Counted from the stretch's first letter, positions 1 through 9,386 are shown. The stretch is DNA of 64,000 bases from Nonomuraea jabiensis (GCF_014204795.1 NZ_JACHMB010000001.1:9994501-10058500); one strand, 5' to 3'. The notes: a model not told the origin generated them from the sequence alone. Program-made: numbers and translations.

Positions 1-57
1 CACCTGATCGGCCGCGAGGTCCCCGTGGGCGAGGACCCGGAGCACGGGCCAGAGCAT
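1..57 (-). CDS. start of a gene downstream of the giant effector (5' fragment only)
   Basis: An ATG at 57-55 follows a strong ribosome site (GGGAGGA) that lies in the last codons and just past the stop of the 2442-aa effector gene. It reads MLWPVLRVLAHGDLAADQV and leaves the window. The spacing is tight (stop at 60-62, next ATG at 57), so the two genes are almost certainly cotranscribed. In polymorphic-toxin loci the gene directly after the toxin is often the immunity gene; that role is inference from position only, because 19 residues do not identify a family. Confidence 0.6.
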   Translation of the reverse strand, partial: MLWPVLRVLAHGDLAADQV

Positions 58-59
58 CG

Positions 60-3000
60 TCAGTGTCCTCCCTCGTCGGTGAACGGCCAGTCGACCAGCC
101 AGGCTCTCGGGTTGTCCGGGTTGTGGATGATCCAGTCGGTGTCGCGGAAGTGCGACGAGAGCGGCGAGCCCGTCACCGTCCCGTCGAACGGCCCGCTGGA
201 CTCGAAGAGCCCCAGCGAGATCGGCCGCCCCAGCAGCGCCTCCCAGTCATTCTTCCATGCCGCCAGTTCGGGGAAGGATTCCATCAGGCTCTGCTTGTCC
301 ATGTAGCCATGACCGCCCATGAAGTCCCCCGGGTAGCGGTCGGGGGCCCAGTGCGAGCGGGCCACCCGTACCATCGCGGTGCTGGAGAGGTCCATGTCGT
401 AGTCACTCGGCTCGGTCTCCAACCCCAGCCGGTACATCGAGTCGAACGGGCGGCGCAGCGGGCGGTTCGGGTCGTCGCCGAACCATTCCCGCAGCCTGCG
501 CGCCGCTTCCGGATTGCTGTCCGGGATGTCCTCCGGTGCCGGGAAGGTCTTGTGCATCCCGGCGAACATCCCGGCACCGGTTCCCTTGAGCCGGATGTCG
601 ACGTCGGACGGCCCGATCCCGTGGCGTCCGAGCGCGTCGAGCAGTTCGCCCGCGTACCGGTGGTACTGCTCCGGCGTCATTCCCAGCGGGGACTGCCGGG
701 TGACGAGCCACTTGAGCTGCACGGGGGCGATGCCGAGGAAGTCGAGGTCCCGCTTGGCGATGCGGTAGCCGGAGTCGTCCGCGGGCCACCATGGGGGGTG
801 GGGTTCCCTCCCGTCGAGCACCCGGTCGATGCGGCGGCTCACGGGGTCGTTGAGATCGAGGTCTCCGGCCATCACGGGAGTCGGCCGCAGCTCCTTGACG
901 GCGGGGCCCGGGAACACGGCCGGCGGATCGGCCTTCTCCGTGGGCCTGCCTGCGGTGATGTGGTCCAGCGTCACCAGCCGGTCGCCGGGGAGTGAGACGA
1001 ACTCGCGCTGCTTGAAGAAGCCCATGCCCGTCAGGGGCATGGAGATGATGTCCTGCGCGGGTTTCCTGTCGACCAGCAGAACGCCGCGGCCGTCGAGGGA
1101 GTCCAGCCAGTCCATGACCACCTGCCGGTCGGCGGACCAGCTCGCCAGCGGCCGGCTCCGCAGCTCGACCATGTCCCCGGGGCGCAGCGCGTCCCACGCC
1201 GAATACCCGCCCTCCGGCCAGGCCATCCCCCTGTACGCGATCACCTCGTCGATGCCGCGCCTGGCCAGCTCCTCCTGCGTGATCTCGTACTGCGCGCGCA
1301 CGAACTCCCGCAGCGTGTTGCGGTTGTACAGCAACTCCATGTCGACCGCGCTGCGGGTCTTGCCGTCCATCGGCCAGGAGATGGCCTGGGTGAGGCCGAA
1401 TTCCTCCTGGACGACCTCCTGCAGGGCCAGGACCCGGGCGTTGCTGTTGGCGTTGCGGTGTGCCCAGGCCCCGAGGAGCTCGCTCACCGCGATCCGCCGT
1501 ACCAGGGACTCGGCGTCCGGGGTGTCCATCCGTATCACTTTGTCGGGCGCGTGGCTGGGGTCGGCGGTGTCGAGCTCGCGAACGTGGCGGACCTGCGCGC
1601 CTATGGACGGGAAACGCTCGTTGAACGGGACCAGCACGTAGTCGCCGTCGCCCAGGCGGTTGATCATGTCCGAGCCGACGTGCAGGCCGACCGCGGCCAG
1701 GACCAGCTCGGGCGTCGACGACCGCATTCTTCCCGCGAGGGCGTCGATGGTGTGCGTCTTGGCGTCACTGGTGTCGGTGAACCGGCCGTCGCCGGTCAGC
1801 AGCGCCTCCGCGGCCTGGCGGGCGTGCGCGCGCTCGGGAGAGCCGGGCGGCGGAGGCGGCGGATAGTGGACGGGCGGCTGGGTGTCGGGCATGGTGACCT
1901 CGTGGCCGGCCGCCCTGGGCAACAGCCGCCCGGTCCCCCGCGCGTGCTCGGCGACGTGCTCGAAGCGCTGAATCACCGCCTCGTACATGGAGAGCCGGTT
2001 CATCCGCGCGAACAGCGGGCGCAGGCCGTCCAGCTGACGCCTGATGATCGCGATGTCACCCGGCGGGATCGGATTGTCGACCCACCTGAACACGCGCGGC
2101 TCCGTCTCGCGGAAGAACGTCTGGACGAACGGGTTCGCCGCGTCGGGGAGCTGCAGATGGGACGCGGCTCCGTCGCCCGTCCCGATGAGGCCGCCGTTCG
2201 GGCCGAGCGTCAGATCCGCCGGCGTGAAACCGTGCTTGGCGGTCACCGCGTGGTACAGGCCGAGGAACACCCCGTCGCGGGTGGCCGCCCAGCCCTGTCC
2301 GGTCAGGTCGCGGTGCCGCGCGGACGCCGGCTCGCCGGGCATGTGATCGGTGTAGACGTCCCGGCGGCCGAGTGCGTACGACAGCGGCGTCCGGGCCCCG
2401 ACCGCGCGGCCGACGTGTGAGTCGAGCACCTTGACCAGGGCGTCCCCGGCGTTGGCGTACCTCTCGTAGACCGTCCGGGTGCCGTCGTCGAACGTGACGA
2501 GCTCCCGGTTCAGCACGCTGTCGCCGTGCGGGAGAGGTTCCCTGCCCGTCACCCGGGCGCCTGTTACGGGGTGCGCGGGCAGCGCCAGGGCCGGGGCGTC
2601 GCCGAACCCGTATTTGGCCGCCGCCGGATACGAGGGTTCGCGCTCCGCCGCAGGAGGCGCCTGCTCCAGCGCCGCTCGCAGGCGCGGCCAGCTGGCGGCG
2701 AAGTCCGGGTGAAGGTCGAGTTCGGTGACCCTGTCGACCGGGATCCACGCTGTCGCCAGGGACTCGTCCCCGTTCACGTGGACCGGTGCCCGCCGCGGGA
2801 CAGAGACGATCACCGTGTCGAACGCCCAGCCGCCGTGATCGTTCCTGAGGACCTGCTCGACGTGGAGCCCGTCGGGCGAAAGGTCGGTCTCCTCGACGGT
2901 CTCGCGGATGGCCGCCTCGGGCGCCGCCTCGTGGCTGTCACGCGCCCCGCCCGGCAGGGACCAGGTCCCCCCGAAGTGGGTGGCCAGGCCCCGCTGGTGC

Positions 3001-6000
3001 ATGAGCACGTGCACGCCGTCAGGGCCACGGTGGACGGCCAGCAGGCCGGCCCCGCCGAACCGGCCCCAGTGGGCGTGCCCCTGCGCGCAGTTCACCCAGC
3101 CGTCGCCCGACATCGGTGGCAGGTCCGGTGCCGGCGTTCCGGTGGCGGCGCCGCGTTCCAGACCGCGTACGGCGGCGACCAGGGACTCGGCCGCACCCTT
3201 CCACGTGGAGTTCGACTCGCGCAGGACCTCCTGGAGCTGACGGGCCTTCTCCTGCGCCCTGGGCACGTCCTGCAGGATCTCCTTCAGGTGCGCGACCCAG
3301 CGCTCGATCGGCACCCGGTCCTCGAATCCCTGCTCGACCAGGCTGGACCGGGTCAGGTCCGGCGGGAAGCGGCCGGAATCGCCGAGCAGGGTGCCGACGC
3401 CGCTCGACCGGGGCACCAGAATGGGCACCGCCGCGCCGGCCGCCTCCAGACCGACCAGCCCGAACCCCTCGCCGCGCGACGGCATGATCACGACGTCGGC
3501 CCGCCGCATGTCGGCCAGCATCTCCTCGCGGTCCAGAGTGAAGGGCTTGACCTCGACCTCCCTGCCCGCCACGTTCGACAGCCGCTCCTTGGCCTCCAGC
3601 ACGGTCTCCGGCGCCGCGCCCCGGATGACCAGCCGGACGTCGAGATCCTTCTGCAGCTCCCTGATCATGAGCGCCGCCTCGTGCCCGCCCTTCTGCGCGG
3701 CGTCGGCGCGGCCGATGAGGAGCACGGTACGGGTCCGTTCCCCAAAGAACGGCCGCTGCCGCGGCGCCTCGAACGGCACGCCGGGCAGCAGCTCGTGCAC
3801 GGGGGGCTCGCGATCGCCGGGATTCGTGTCCGCCAGCCGCCGCGCCTCGCTCGCCAGCACCGGCCCGACGCCTACCAGCATGTCGGCCTCGGACACGATC
3901 GCCCGTTCGATGCCCTCGAAGTCGCGGCCCAGCGCCTCCATGTCGGCGATGCGACCCAGCGCGCCGGTCACCATGTGCAGGACGTGCACCAGCGGAGTGT
4001 CCGGGTAGAGCTGGTCACGGGCCCGCATGGCTGCCGGGCCGGAGTAGCGGCTGTGCCCGATGACGACGTCCACGTCGGGCGGCAGCTCCTCGCCGTCGAA
4101 GTCGAGCTGGTCCATCTCGCTGCGAGCCGGATCGTAGCTCCGGGGGCCGATCACGTGCAGCCGCTCGCCGCCCACGCCGTCCGGCACCTCGTGCCCCACA
4201 CGGACGTACACGTCATGTCCGACCTCCGCCAGCGCCTCGACCAGCTTCCGGTTGACGGCGATGATGCCGCCCTTGTGGGGATCCCATTCGGTGCAGAACG
4301 CGAGAACGCGCAGCCCGGCCCGGTCGAGCTCGTGCTGCTGGGTGAGCCGGTTCCACTCCTCGGCCAGCTGCCGGCGCAGCGGCTCCCGCTCGTCCGGCGC
4401 CGCCTCGGCCAGCCGGCGGCGGTGCTCCTGCCAGAGCTGCTCGCGCTGCTGGACCTGCTCGTCGCGCAGGACGTCGTCGGCCCGGGAGGTGTACCGCTCC
4501 CGGAGCCGCTCGGCCCGCCCCCGCGGGTCGAGGTCGAGCCCGTGCCCGGCGGCCAGGTCTGCGATGCCGGGCAGTTGGGCCCGCAGTTCCTCCGGCAGCC
4601 GGGCGTCGAGGTAGGCGTACGTGTCCCGGAACCAGCGGGCCTGCTCCTCGCTGAACGGGCGGGTCCGGGTTTCCTGGAGGATCTCGTGAGCCTTGGCCGG
4701 ATGCCGCCAGTTTCCCGTCTCGTCGAGGGAGTTGGCGTACACGACCTGGCCGCCCCACCGGTGGATGGTGATCGCGTCCAGGTACCGCGTCCGGTCGATG
4801 GCCCGCATGGTGTCGGGGATGCCGCCGTAGCCCGTGTCGTGAATGTCCTGGGCGACGAGGCGGCCGTATCCGTTCTCCTCGCGCATCCGCTGGTAGCGGT
4901 TGAGCACGGACAGGCGGCTGATCGGCGCCGGGACCGCCATGACGTGCGCCTCGGCGCGGTAGCCGAGCGCGTGGAACTGCGCGGCCTCGGCCTCGACGCC
5001 CTCGCTGCTGTTCATCGCGCCTTCGCGGATGAGGTTGACCCGCAGGTCGGCGGCCAGGGCGATGACCTTCTTCATCCACGTGTACGCGTCCCCGCCGACC
5101 TGCTTGGCGGCGATGCGGTCGTTCTCGGCCATCAGCTCGGCGTACTTCGGGTGGAACCGGAGCAGCCCGCCGAAGTCGGCGATGAGGGCGCGGTCGGCGC
5201 CCATGCCGTCCATGGCCGCCTGCTGCGCCGTGGTCTTGCCCGACGCGGCCTGGCCACCGATGAACACGATCCGCGGGTGTTCCGGGCGTTTCACGCCTGC
5301 CATCAGGGCGGGGATGATGTCGCGCCGGAAGATGAGGTCGTTGTCCTCCTCGGTCAGCTTCCACTGATCCGGGCCGCTGGCCTGGTAGCGGTACGGCCGC
5401 CGGCCGCCGGGGTCCTCGAGCGGGCCTTGCGGCGTTGCCGGGCTTGGTTCCCGGCTTTGAGGGGCTGCGGTGCCTTCGGGCGCGCGGGGCGTCCCGGCGT
5501 CGTCGGTCGCGGTCGGAGAGAGGTCCCTGCCGCTCAAGAGGTCGTGGAGGCTCGGCCCGCCTGACGCCGGCCCGCCTGACACCTGCTCGGCGACGCTCAG
5601 CTGCGGCGGCTGGGAGGGGGCCGGCCCAGTGGGGGGCCCAGTGGGAGGCGCGGTGGGGGGCGCGGTGGGGGGCGTGGTGAGGGGCGCGCCGTTGGCCGGC
5701 GTCTGCGCCTGCGCGGTGGCCTGCTCGGGCTTTGCCGGCGGCTCCGCCTGAACGTCCGCCCGCGTGCCGTCCGCAGGCCGCGCCACCTCGGGGTGCTCGG
5801 CCACCTGAGGGCCGTCGCTCACACCGCGCTGGTCGGCCGTCTCGGGGTGGTGGCTCCCACCGCGCTGGTCGGTCGTCTCGGGGTGGTGGCTCACACCGCG
5901 CTGGTCGGCCGTCTGAGGGGGGCCGCTGACATCACGGTGACCGGCGGTGTCGACGGCCGCTGCGGCCCGCGGGCGGTCCGGTTGTCTCGCCGGCTGTTGC

Positions 6001-7388
6001 GGCTGCTCCGGCCGGTCGGGCGTCCTTGTGGCGCCGCCCGGTTCGCTCCTGTGCGACGGAGGCCCCGTCTCAGGCAGGCCCCGCACCTCCGCGCGCCCCG
6101 GCATAGGGGCGTCCGTGGTCGTGGCCTGCCCACCCCCGGCGGCCGGGCTCGGGGGCGTCGCGCCATGAGCTGCGGCCGTGCGTGCCGCGTCCGCGGCCAG
6201 CGCGGCCGTGGTGGCCGTGTCGAGTGCCCGGCGCGGGTTGCTGATCGCGCTCATGACGTCCACGCTGAAGGGGCTGATCGTGTTCGTCCGCCCCACGCCC
6301 GCCAACGCGCTGCCCAGCAACGACTGCACGGTCGGCAGCTCGACCTTGCCGTACACGATGGCGTTGGAAATCATGCCGGCAGGCGCCGAGATCACCGCGT
6401 TCGTGAGACCGGTCTGCGCCGCCCTGCCCGGAAAGCGCATGATCGCGTTGAGCACGCCGGGGGCGTCACCCGCGGCCTCGTTGAGCGCCCTGATCCCGGG
6501 CATCCGTCCGACGAGTCCTGCCATGGGCCCGGTGACCTTCGACGCGAGCACCGCGCCCGTGGCGTCGCCCAGGATCGTGGCGGCGGTCTTCTGCCCGTCC
6601 CATCGGGTACGGGTGCCCCGGTCCATCTGCTCCTTCTGGGCGACATAGTCCGTCAGGAAGCCCTCACCGATCTCCTCGGGGAGCTCCCTGAGGATGTGAC
6701 TGGCCGCCGCCCTGGCCAGCAGCCCCTTACCGGCCTGCCGTCCCGCCAGCGCGGCGAGTTTCGGCGCCCCCTTGACGGCGACCTGACCGGCGTACCTGGC
6801 CCTCGCCACGCGTTCGAGCCAGGTGAACACCTTGTCCATGAACGCCCGTAACCGCACGGCGAACTTGCCGATTATCCCCGACAACGCACCCGCGCTGGCC
6901 GCGGCCGCGAACGCGGAGATGGCGATGGACGAAACGGTGAGCCAGAACCCGGCGTTGATCAGCAGCTTGGCGTACTGGGTCTCCCGTGCGAAGGTGTCGT
7001 GCTGGAGCGCGTACGCGTGCGCCAGCTCGGCCAGGGCCGGGATCCCCTTGCCCTCGTCGAGGAGTTCGTCGGCCCGTCGGTAGAACTCGTCGGCCGCAGG
7101 TCCCAGGTAGCCGCGCTTGATCAGATCACGCGCCGTGCCCCCGGCCGCGGCGAACTCCATCGCCGCCCGGCTCCAGTCCTCGAAGGCGACCGCCAGCTGC
7201 GCCTCGTAGGACTCCTTGCACTCCGGCCACATGTCCCCCGACGACAGCAGCGAGATCAGCGCGTTGCACCACGCCGGCAGGCTGGTCCCCCACGCGGGGG
7301 TGACGTCGGTGGCGTACCCGGCACTGCCGATCGTGTTGTCCTGACCGGCCAACGGGCTGGTGACGGGTGTGCTGACGTTCCTGGTCAC
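60..7388 (-). CDS. giant multi-domain polymorphic-toxin-like protein (zeta kinase, GT4, Nudix, kinase-like, ADP-ribosyltransferase, NTase-like)
   Basis: The protein has 2442 residues. Residues 1-420 are an alpha-helical, partly hydrophobic N-terminal region of the kind found in WXG/ESX-exported actinobacterial toxins. About 420-660 is a Pro/Gln/Thr-rich linker with repeats. About 665-900 is a zeta-toxin kinase with Walker A GGQAASGKTT (711-720). About 1025-1400 is a GT-B (GT4) glycosyltransferase with an E-x7-E pair (E1307, E1315). About 1428-1570 is a Nudix domain with a complete box (G1481, E1487, R1495, E1496, E1499, E1500). About 1600-1825 looks like a degenerate HipA/PI-kinase-type fold. 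About 1860-2150 is an ADP-ribosyltransferase with R2053 (YRG), S2083-W-S2085 and Q2127-R-E2129. About 2200-2442 resembles nucleotidyltransferases (KGTG at 2268, D2329/D2331/D2333). It is preceded by a WXG100-like gene 22 bp upstream. Export and toxicity are inferred; the zeta, GT4, Nudix and ART motifs are seen directly. Confidence 0.88.
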   Translation of the reverse strand: MTRNVSTPVTSPLAGQDNTIGSAGYATDVTPAWGTSLPAWCNALISLLSSGDMWPECKESYEAQLAVAFEDWSRAAMEFAAAGGTARDLIKRGYLGPAADEFYRRADELLDEGKGIPALAELAHAYALQHDTFARETQYAKLLINAGFWLTVSSIAISAFAAAASAGALSGIIGKFAVRLRAFMDKVFTWLERVARARYAGQVAVKGAPKLAALAGRQAGKGLLARAAASHILRELPEEIGEGFLTDYVAQKEQMDRGTRTRWDGQKTAATILGDATGAVLASKVTGPMAGLVGRMPGIRALNEAAGDAPGVLNAIMRFPGRAAQTGLTNAVISAPAGMISNAIVYGKVELPTVQSLLGSALAGVGRTNTISPFSVDVMSAISNPRRALDTATTAALAADAARTAAAHGATPPSPAAGGGQATTTDAPMPGRAEVRGLPETGPPSHRSEPGGATRTPDRPEQPQQPARQPDRPRAAAAVDTAGHRDVSGPPQTADQRGVSHHPETTDQRGGSHHPETADQRGVSDGPQVAEHPEVARPADGTRADVQAEPPAKPEQATAQAQTPANGAPLTTPPTAPPTAPPTGPPTGPAPSQPPQLSVAEQVSGGPASGGPSLHDLLSGRDLSPTATDDAGTPRAPEGTAAPQSREPSPATPQGPLEDPGGRRPYRYQASGPDQWKLTEEDNDLIFRRDIIPALMAGVKRPEHPRIVFIGGQAASGKTTAQQAAMDGMGADRALIADFGGLLRFHPKYAELMAENDRIAAKQVGGDAYTWMKKVIALAADLRVNLIREGAMNSSEGVEAEAAQFHALGYRAEAHVMAVPAPISRLSVLNRYQRMREENGYGRLVAQDIHDTGYGGIPDTMRAIDRTRYLDAITIHRWGGQVVYANSLDETGNWRHPAKAHEILQETRTRPFSEEQARWFRDTYAYLDARLPEELRAQLPGIADLAAGHGLDLDPRGRAERLRERYTSRADDVLRDEQVQQREQLWQEHRRRLAEAAPDEREPLRRQLAEEWNRLTQQHELDRAGLRVLAFCTEWDPHKGGIIAVNRKLVEALAEVGHDVYVRVGHEVPDGVGGERLHVIGPRSYDPARSEMDQLDFDGEELPPDVDVVIGHSRYSGPAAMRARDQLYPDTPLVHVLHMVTGALGRIADMEALGRDFEGIERAIVSEADMLVGVGPVLASEARRLADTNPGDREPPVHELLPGVPFEAPRQRPFFGERTRTVLLIGRADAAQKGGHEAALMIRELQKDLDVRLVIRGAAPETVLEAKERLSNVAGREVEVKPFTLDREEMLADMRRADVVIMPSRGEGFGLVGLEAAGAAVPILVPRSSGVGTLLGDSGRFPPDLTRSSLVEQGFEDRVPIERWVAHLKEILQDVPRAQEKARQLQEVLRESNSTWKGAAESLVAAVRGLERGAATGTPAPDLPPMSGDGWVNCAQGHAHWGRFGGAGLLAVHRGPDGVHVLMHQRGLATHFGGTWSLPGGARDSHEAAPEAAIRETVEETDLSPDGLHVEQVLRNDHGGWAFDTVIVSVPRRAPVHVNGDESLATAWIPVDRVTELDLHPDFAASWPRLRAALEQAPPAAEREPSYPAAAKYGFGDAPALALPAHPVTGARVTGREPLPHGDSVLNRELVTFDDGTRTVYERYANAGDALVKVLDSHVGRAVGARTPLSYALGRRDVYTDHMPGEPASARHRDLTGQGWAATRDGVFLGLYHAVTAKHGFTPADLTLGPNGGLIGTGDGAASHLQLPDAANPFVQTFFRETEPRVFRWVDNPIPPGDIAIIRRQLDGLRPLFARMNRLSMYEAVIQRFEHVAEHARGTGRLLPRAAGHEVTMPDTQPPVHYPPPPPPGSPERAHARQAAEALLTGDGRFTDTSDAKTHTIDALAGRMRSSTPELVLAAVGLHVGSDMINRLGDGDYVLVPFNERFPSIGAQVRHVRELDTADPSHAPDKVIRMDTPDAESLVRRIAVSELLGAWAHRNANSNARVLALQEVVQEEFGLTQAISWPMDGKTRSAVDMELLYNRNTLREFVRAQYEITQEELARRGIDEVIAYRGMAWPEGGYSAWDALRPGDMVELRSRPLASWSADRQVVMDWLDSLDGRGVLLVDRKPAQDIISMPLTGMGFFKQREFVSLPGDRLVTLDHITAGRPTEKADPPAVFPGPAVKELRPTPVMAGDLDLNDPVSRRIDRVLDGREPHPPWWPADDSGYRIAKRDLDFLGIAPVQLKWLVTRQSPLGMTPEQYHRYAGELLDALGRHGIGPSDVDIRLKGTGAGMFAGMHKTFPAPEDIPDSNPEAARRLREWFGDDPNRPLRRPFDSMYRLGLETEPSDYDMDLSSTAMVRVARSHWAPDRYPGDFMGGHGYMDKQSLMESFPELAAWKNDWEALLGRPISLGLFESSGPFDGTVTGSPLSSHFRDTDWIIHNPDNPRAWLVDWPFTDEGGH
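5819..5926. repeat. three 36-bp tandem repeats in the effector linker
   Basis: Three direct copies of a 36-bp unit (5819-5854, 5855-5890, 5891-5926) share the core ACCGCGCTGGTCGG. Copies 1 and 2 are nearly identical; copy 3 diverges at its last third. They encode a 12-residue unit of the type DQRGVSHHPETT in the linker before the zeta-kinase domain. The period is a multiple of three, so copy number can change without breaking the frame. Confidence 0.9.
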
Positions 7389-7410
7389 GGATATCCTTCC
7401 CGCCGCGTGA

Positions 7411-7752
7411 TCAGGCCTGCTTCTCGCGCCCTTCCAACCCGCGGGTGGTGCCCAGGTCGGCGGCGGCGCTCTCCGAGTTGCGGATGTTCTCTGTCACGGC
7501 CGTCCCCGCCGACACCGCGAACTCCGCCAGATCAGCCCCCGTCCGGAGCAGCACGTTGGGGCCGTCGTCGGCCATGTACGCCCGCTCGAACTCCCGGCCC
7601 GCCGAATCGTGCCCCCATGGCGCCGCCGCGTGCAGGCTCTCGATCCTGGCCGCGGCCTCGGCCAGCTTGTCCCGGGCCGCGACCGCCGCGTCCGTCCAGC
7701 GCGCCACCCCGCCCACGACCACCTGCCGGTGGATCTCCAGCCGCTCGCCCAC
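7411..7752 (-). CDS. WXG100-like small helical protein, partner of the giant effector
   Basis: A 113-residue, predominantly helical protein containing PWGHD, then G-x2-F-x3-Y, the turn motif of WXG100-like proteins fused to or encoded beside type VII secretion substrates. It ends 22 bp before the start of the 2442-aa protein on the same strand, so it is probably translated from the same mRNA. Proteins of this class form four-helix bundles with the N-terminal helices of large toxins and help their export; that role here is inference from family and position. No other secretion genes are in the window. Confidence 0.75.
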   Translation of the reverse strand: MGERLEIHRQVVVGGVARWTDAAVAARDKLAEAAARIESLHAAAPWGHDSAGREFERAYMADDGPNVLLRTGADLAEFAVSAGTAVTENIRNSESAAADLGTTRGLEGREKQA

Positions 7753-7959
7753 TGCTCTCGCCCCCTACACATAAGGCCCACGTGTACGGGCCATGCACTG
7801 CGCATGAACGCTAGTTCGCATGGAAGGCAGAAAGACGCCACTTCACCAATAATCGAAATGACCGAACCGCGCTCACTCGGACGCTGGTAGAAGAAGCTGC
7901 AGCAGGGCGCGCGACAGGCCCCGGCCCCCGCCCGCCTGCGCTGACCGCGCCGGGGGCCG

Positions 7960-8478
7960 TCAGAAGGCGAAGCCGCCCGGGCGGGCGTTGCGGTCGGCGA
8001 TCAGCCCGGCCAGGGTGGCGACGGCGATCTCGGGCGGGGTGCGCGAGCCGATGTTGAGCCCGATGGGCCGGTGCACCCGGGCGATCTCCTCCGGCGGCAC
8101 GCCGAGGCCGGCCAGCGCCCGTACGTGCGGCGCGGTGTGGCGGGCGCTGCCCATGATGCCGACCCACCGGACGGGGAACTTGAGCACGTCGCGCAGGACC
8201 GGCCCGATCTCCTCGCGGTGATGGTCGGTGAGCACCACGTCGGCCGTGGCGTCGAGCCAGGCGCCGGGTCCGGTCACCGCCGTGAAGCCTTCGAGGCGGC
8301 GCTCAGGATCGGGCTCGAAGAGGATCGGCCGGAAGCCGAGCTCGGCGCCGAACCTCAGCAGGCACTCGGCCACCGGGGAGGCGAAGACGGCGACCAGCGT
8401 CCGCCCGGCCGGCTCGGCGGGAGCCTCGCTGTGGGCCACCGCGCACGCCGGGTCCTCTGCGTCATGGGTGTGGGCCAT
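7960..8478 (-). CDS. XdhC/CoxI-family protein
   Basis: About 172 residues matching the C-terminal Rossmann-like part of XdhC: the segments VLTDHH, VGIMGS, RVHRPIGLNIGSRTPPEIAVA and the terminal alpha-helix are typical. XdhC proteins help insert sulfurated molybdenum cofactor into xanthine dehydrogenase-type enzymes, but no molybdo-enzyme is encoded nearby, so the partner is unknown. I chose the ATG before AHTHDAED; an in-frame ATG 30 bases further upstream (8508) is also possible, and neither has a convincing ribosome site. Divergent from the methyltransferase gene. Confidence 0.75.
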   Translation of the reverse strand: MAHTHDAEDPACAVAHSEAPAEPAGRTLVAVFASPVAECLLRFGAELGFRPILFEPDPERRLEGFTAVTGPGAWLDATADVVLTDHHREEIGPVLRDVLKFPVRWVGIMGSARHTAPHVRALAGLGVPPEEIARVHRPIGLNIGSRTPPEIAVATLAGLIADRNARPGGFAF

Positions 8479-8554
8479 ATTCGCAGTCTGACATGAACAG
8501 GAGGCCATCCTCGGCCGCGTGCGTCCATGAACATCGCGCCGATAGGCTTCGGCG

Positions 8555-9343
8555 ATGGACGCCGACCCCAGGATCGACCGTACGAAGCCGCATTCCGCCC
8601 GGGTCTGGAACTACCTGCTCGGCGGGCAGGACAACTACGACGTGGACCGCGAGGCCGGGGACACCCTGCTGCGCGTGTTCCCCGATTTCGCGCAGGTGGC
8701 CACGCTCCAGCGGGAGTTCCTCCGGCGGGCGGTGACCTACCTCGTCACCGAGGCGGGCATCCGGCAGTTCCTCGACATCGGCTCGGGCCTGCCCACCGCC
8801 GACAACACGCACGAGGTGGCGCAGCGCCTCGCCCCCGAGTCCCGCGTCGTCTACGTCGACAACGATCCCCTCGTGCTCGTGCACGCTCGCGCCCTGCTCG
8901 CCGGGACCCCGCAGGGCAGGACCGCCTACGTCGAGGCCGACGTGCGCGACCCCGGCACCATCCTCGCCGCGGCGGCCGAGACCCTGGACTTCTCCCGCCC
9001 GATCGGCCTGATGATGCTCAGCATCGCCGGCCAGATCCCCGACGACGACCTGGCCGCCAACCTCGTCCGCCGGTACGTCGCCGCGCTGCCGCCCGGCAGC
9101 CACCTGGCGCTGTCCGACGGCGCCGACGTCAACCCCTCGCTGGTGGCGGCGGTGAGCTCCTACAACGAGCGGGCCGCCTTCCCCTACACGCTGCGCAGCC
9201 CCGAGCGGCTCGCCGTCCACTTCGAGGGGCTCGAACTCGTGGACCCGGGCGTGGTCTCCACGCCGCTCTGGCGGCCCCCGGCGGGAGCGCCGCCCCAGCC
9301 GGCGGTGATCAACGCGGTCTGCGGCGTGGGCCGCAAGCCCTGA
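8555..9343 (+). CDS. SAM-dependent methyltransferase (PF04672 type)
   Basis: 262 residues with the features of the actinobacterial S-adenosylmethionine methyltransferase family PF04672: N-terminal P-x-SARVWNYLLGG-x-DNY, SAM motif I as FLDIGSGLPT, and VYVDNDPLV as motif II. The family is abundant in Streptomyces and relatives and most substrates are unknown. It is a single gene, divergent from the XdhC-like gene and closed by a hairpin shared with the convergent glycosidase gene. Confidence 0.85.
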   Translation: MDADPRIDRTKPHSARVWNYLLGGQDNYDVDREAGDTLLRVFPDFAQVATLQREFLRRAVTYLVTEAGIRQFLDIGSGLPTADNTHEVAQRLAPESRVVYVDNDPLVLVHARALLAGTPQGRTAYVEADVRDPGTILAAAAETLDFSRPIGLMMLSIAGQIPDDDLAANLVRRYVAALPPGSHLALSDGADVNPSLVAAVSSYNERAAFPYTLRSPERLAVHFEGLELVDPGVVSTPLWRPPAGAPPQPAVINAVCGVGRKP

Positions 9344-9350
9344 CCTGGGG

Positions 9351-9378
9351 GCGGTCCGGCGGGGCCGCGCCGGACCGC
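9351..9378. terminator. bidirectional hairpin terminator
   Basis: Perfect 11-bp stem GCGGTCCGGCG / CGCCGGACCGC with a 6-base loop, lying between the convergent methyltransferase stop (9343) and glycosidase stop (9387). An outer weaker pairing (CCTGACC/GGTCAGG) extends the structure. There is no U-tract, as is usual in high-GC actinomycetes. Confidence 0.75.
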
Positions 9379-9386
9379 CGCGCGGG

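Noticed and set aside
2526..5564. Very long plus-strand open frame opposite the giant effector
   Set aside because: It is the antisense shadow of a GC-rich gene: Arg/Pro/Gly/Val-rich without domains, while the minus strand carries clear enzyme motifs throughout.
5819..5926. CRISPR-like array of 36-bp repeats
   Set aside because: The repeats are directly adjacent without spacers, are in frame in a linker, and no cas genes are present.
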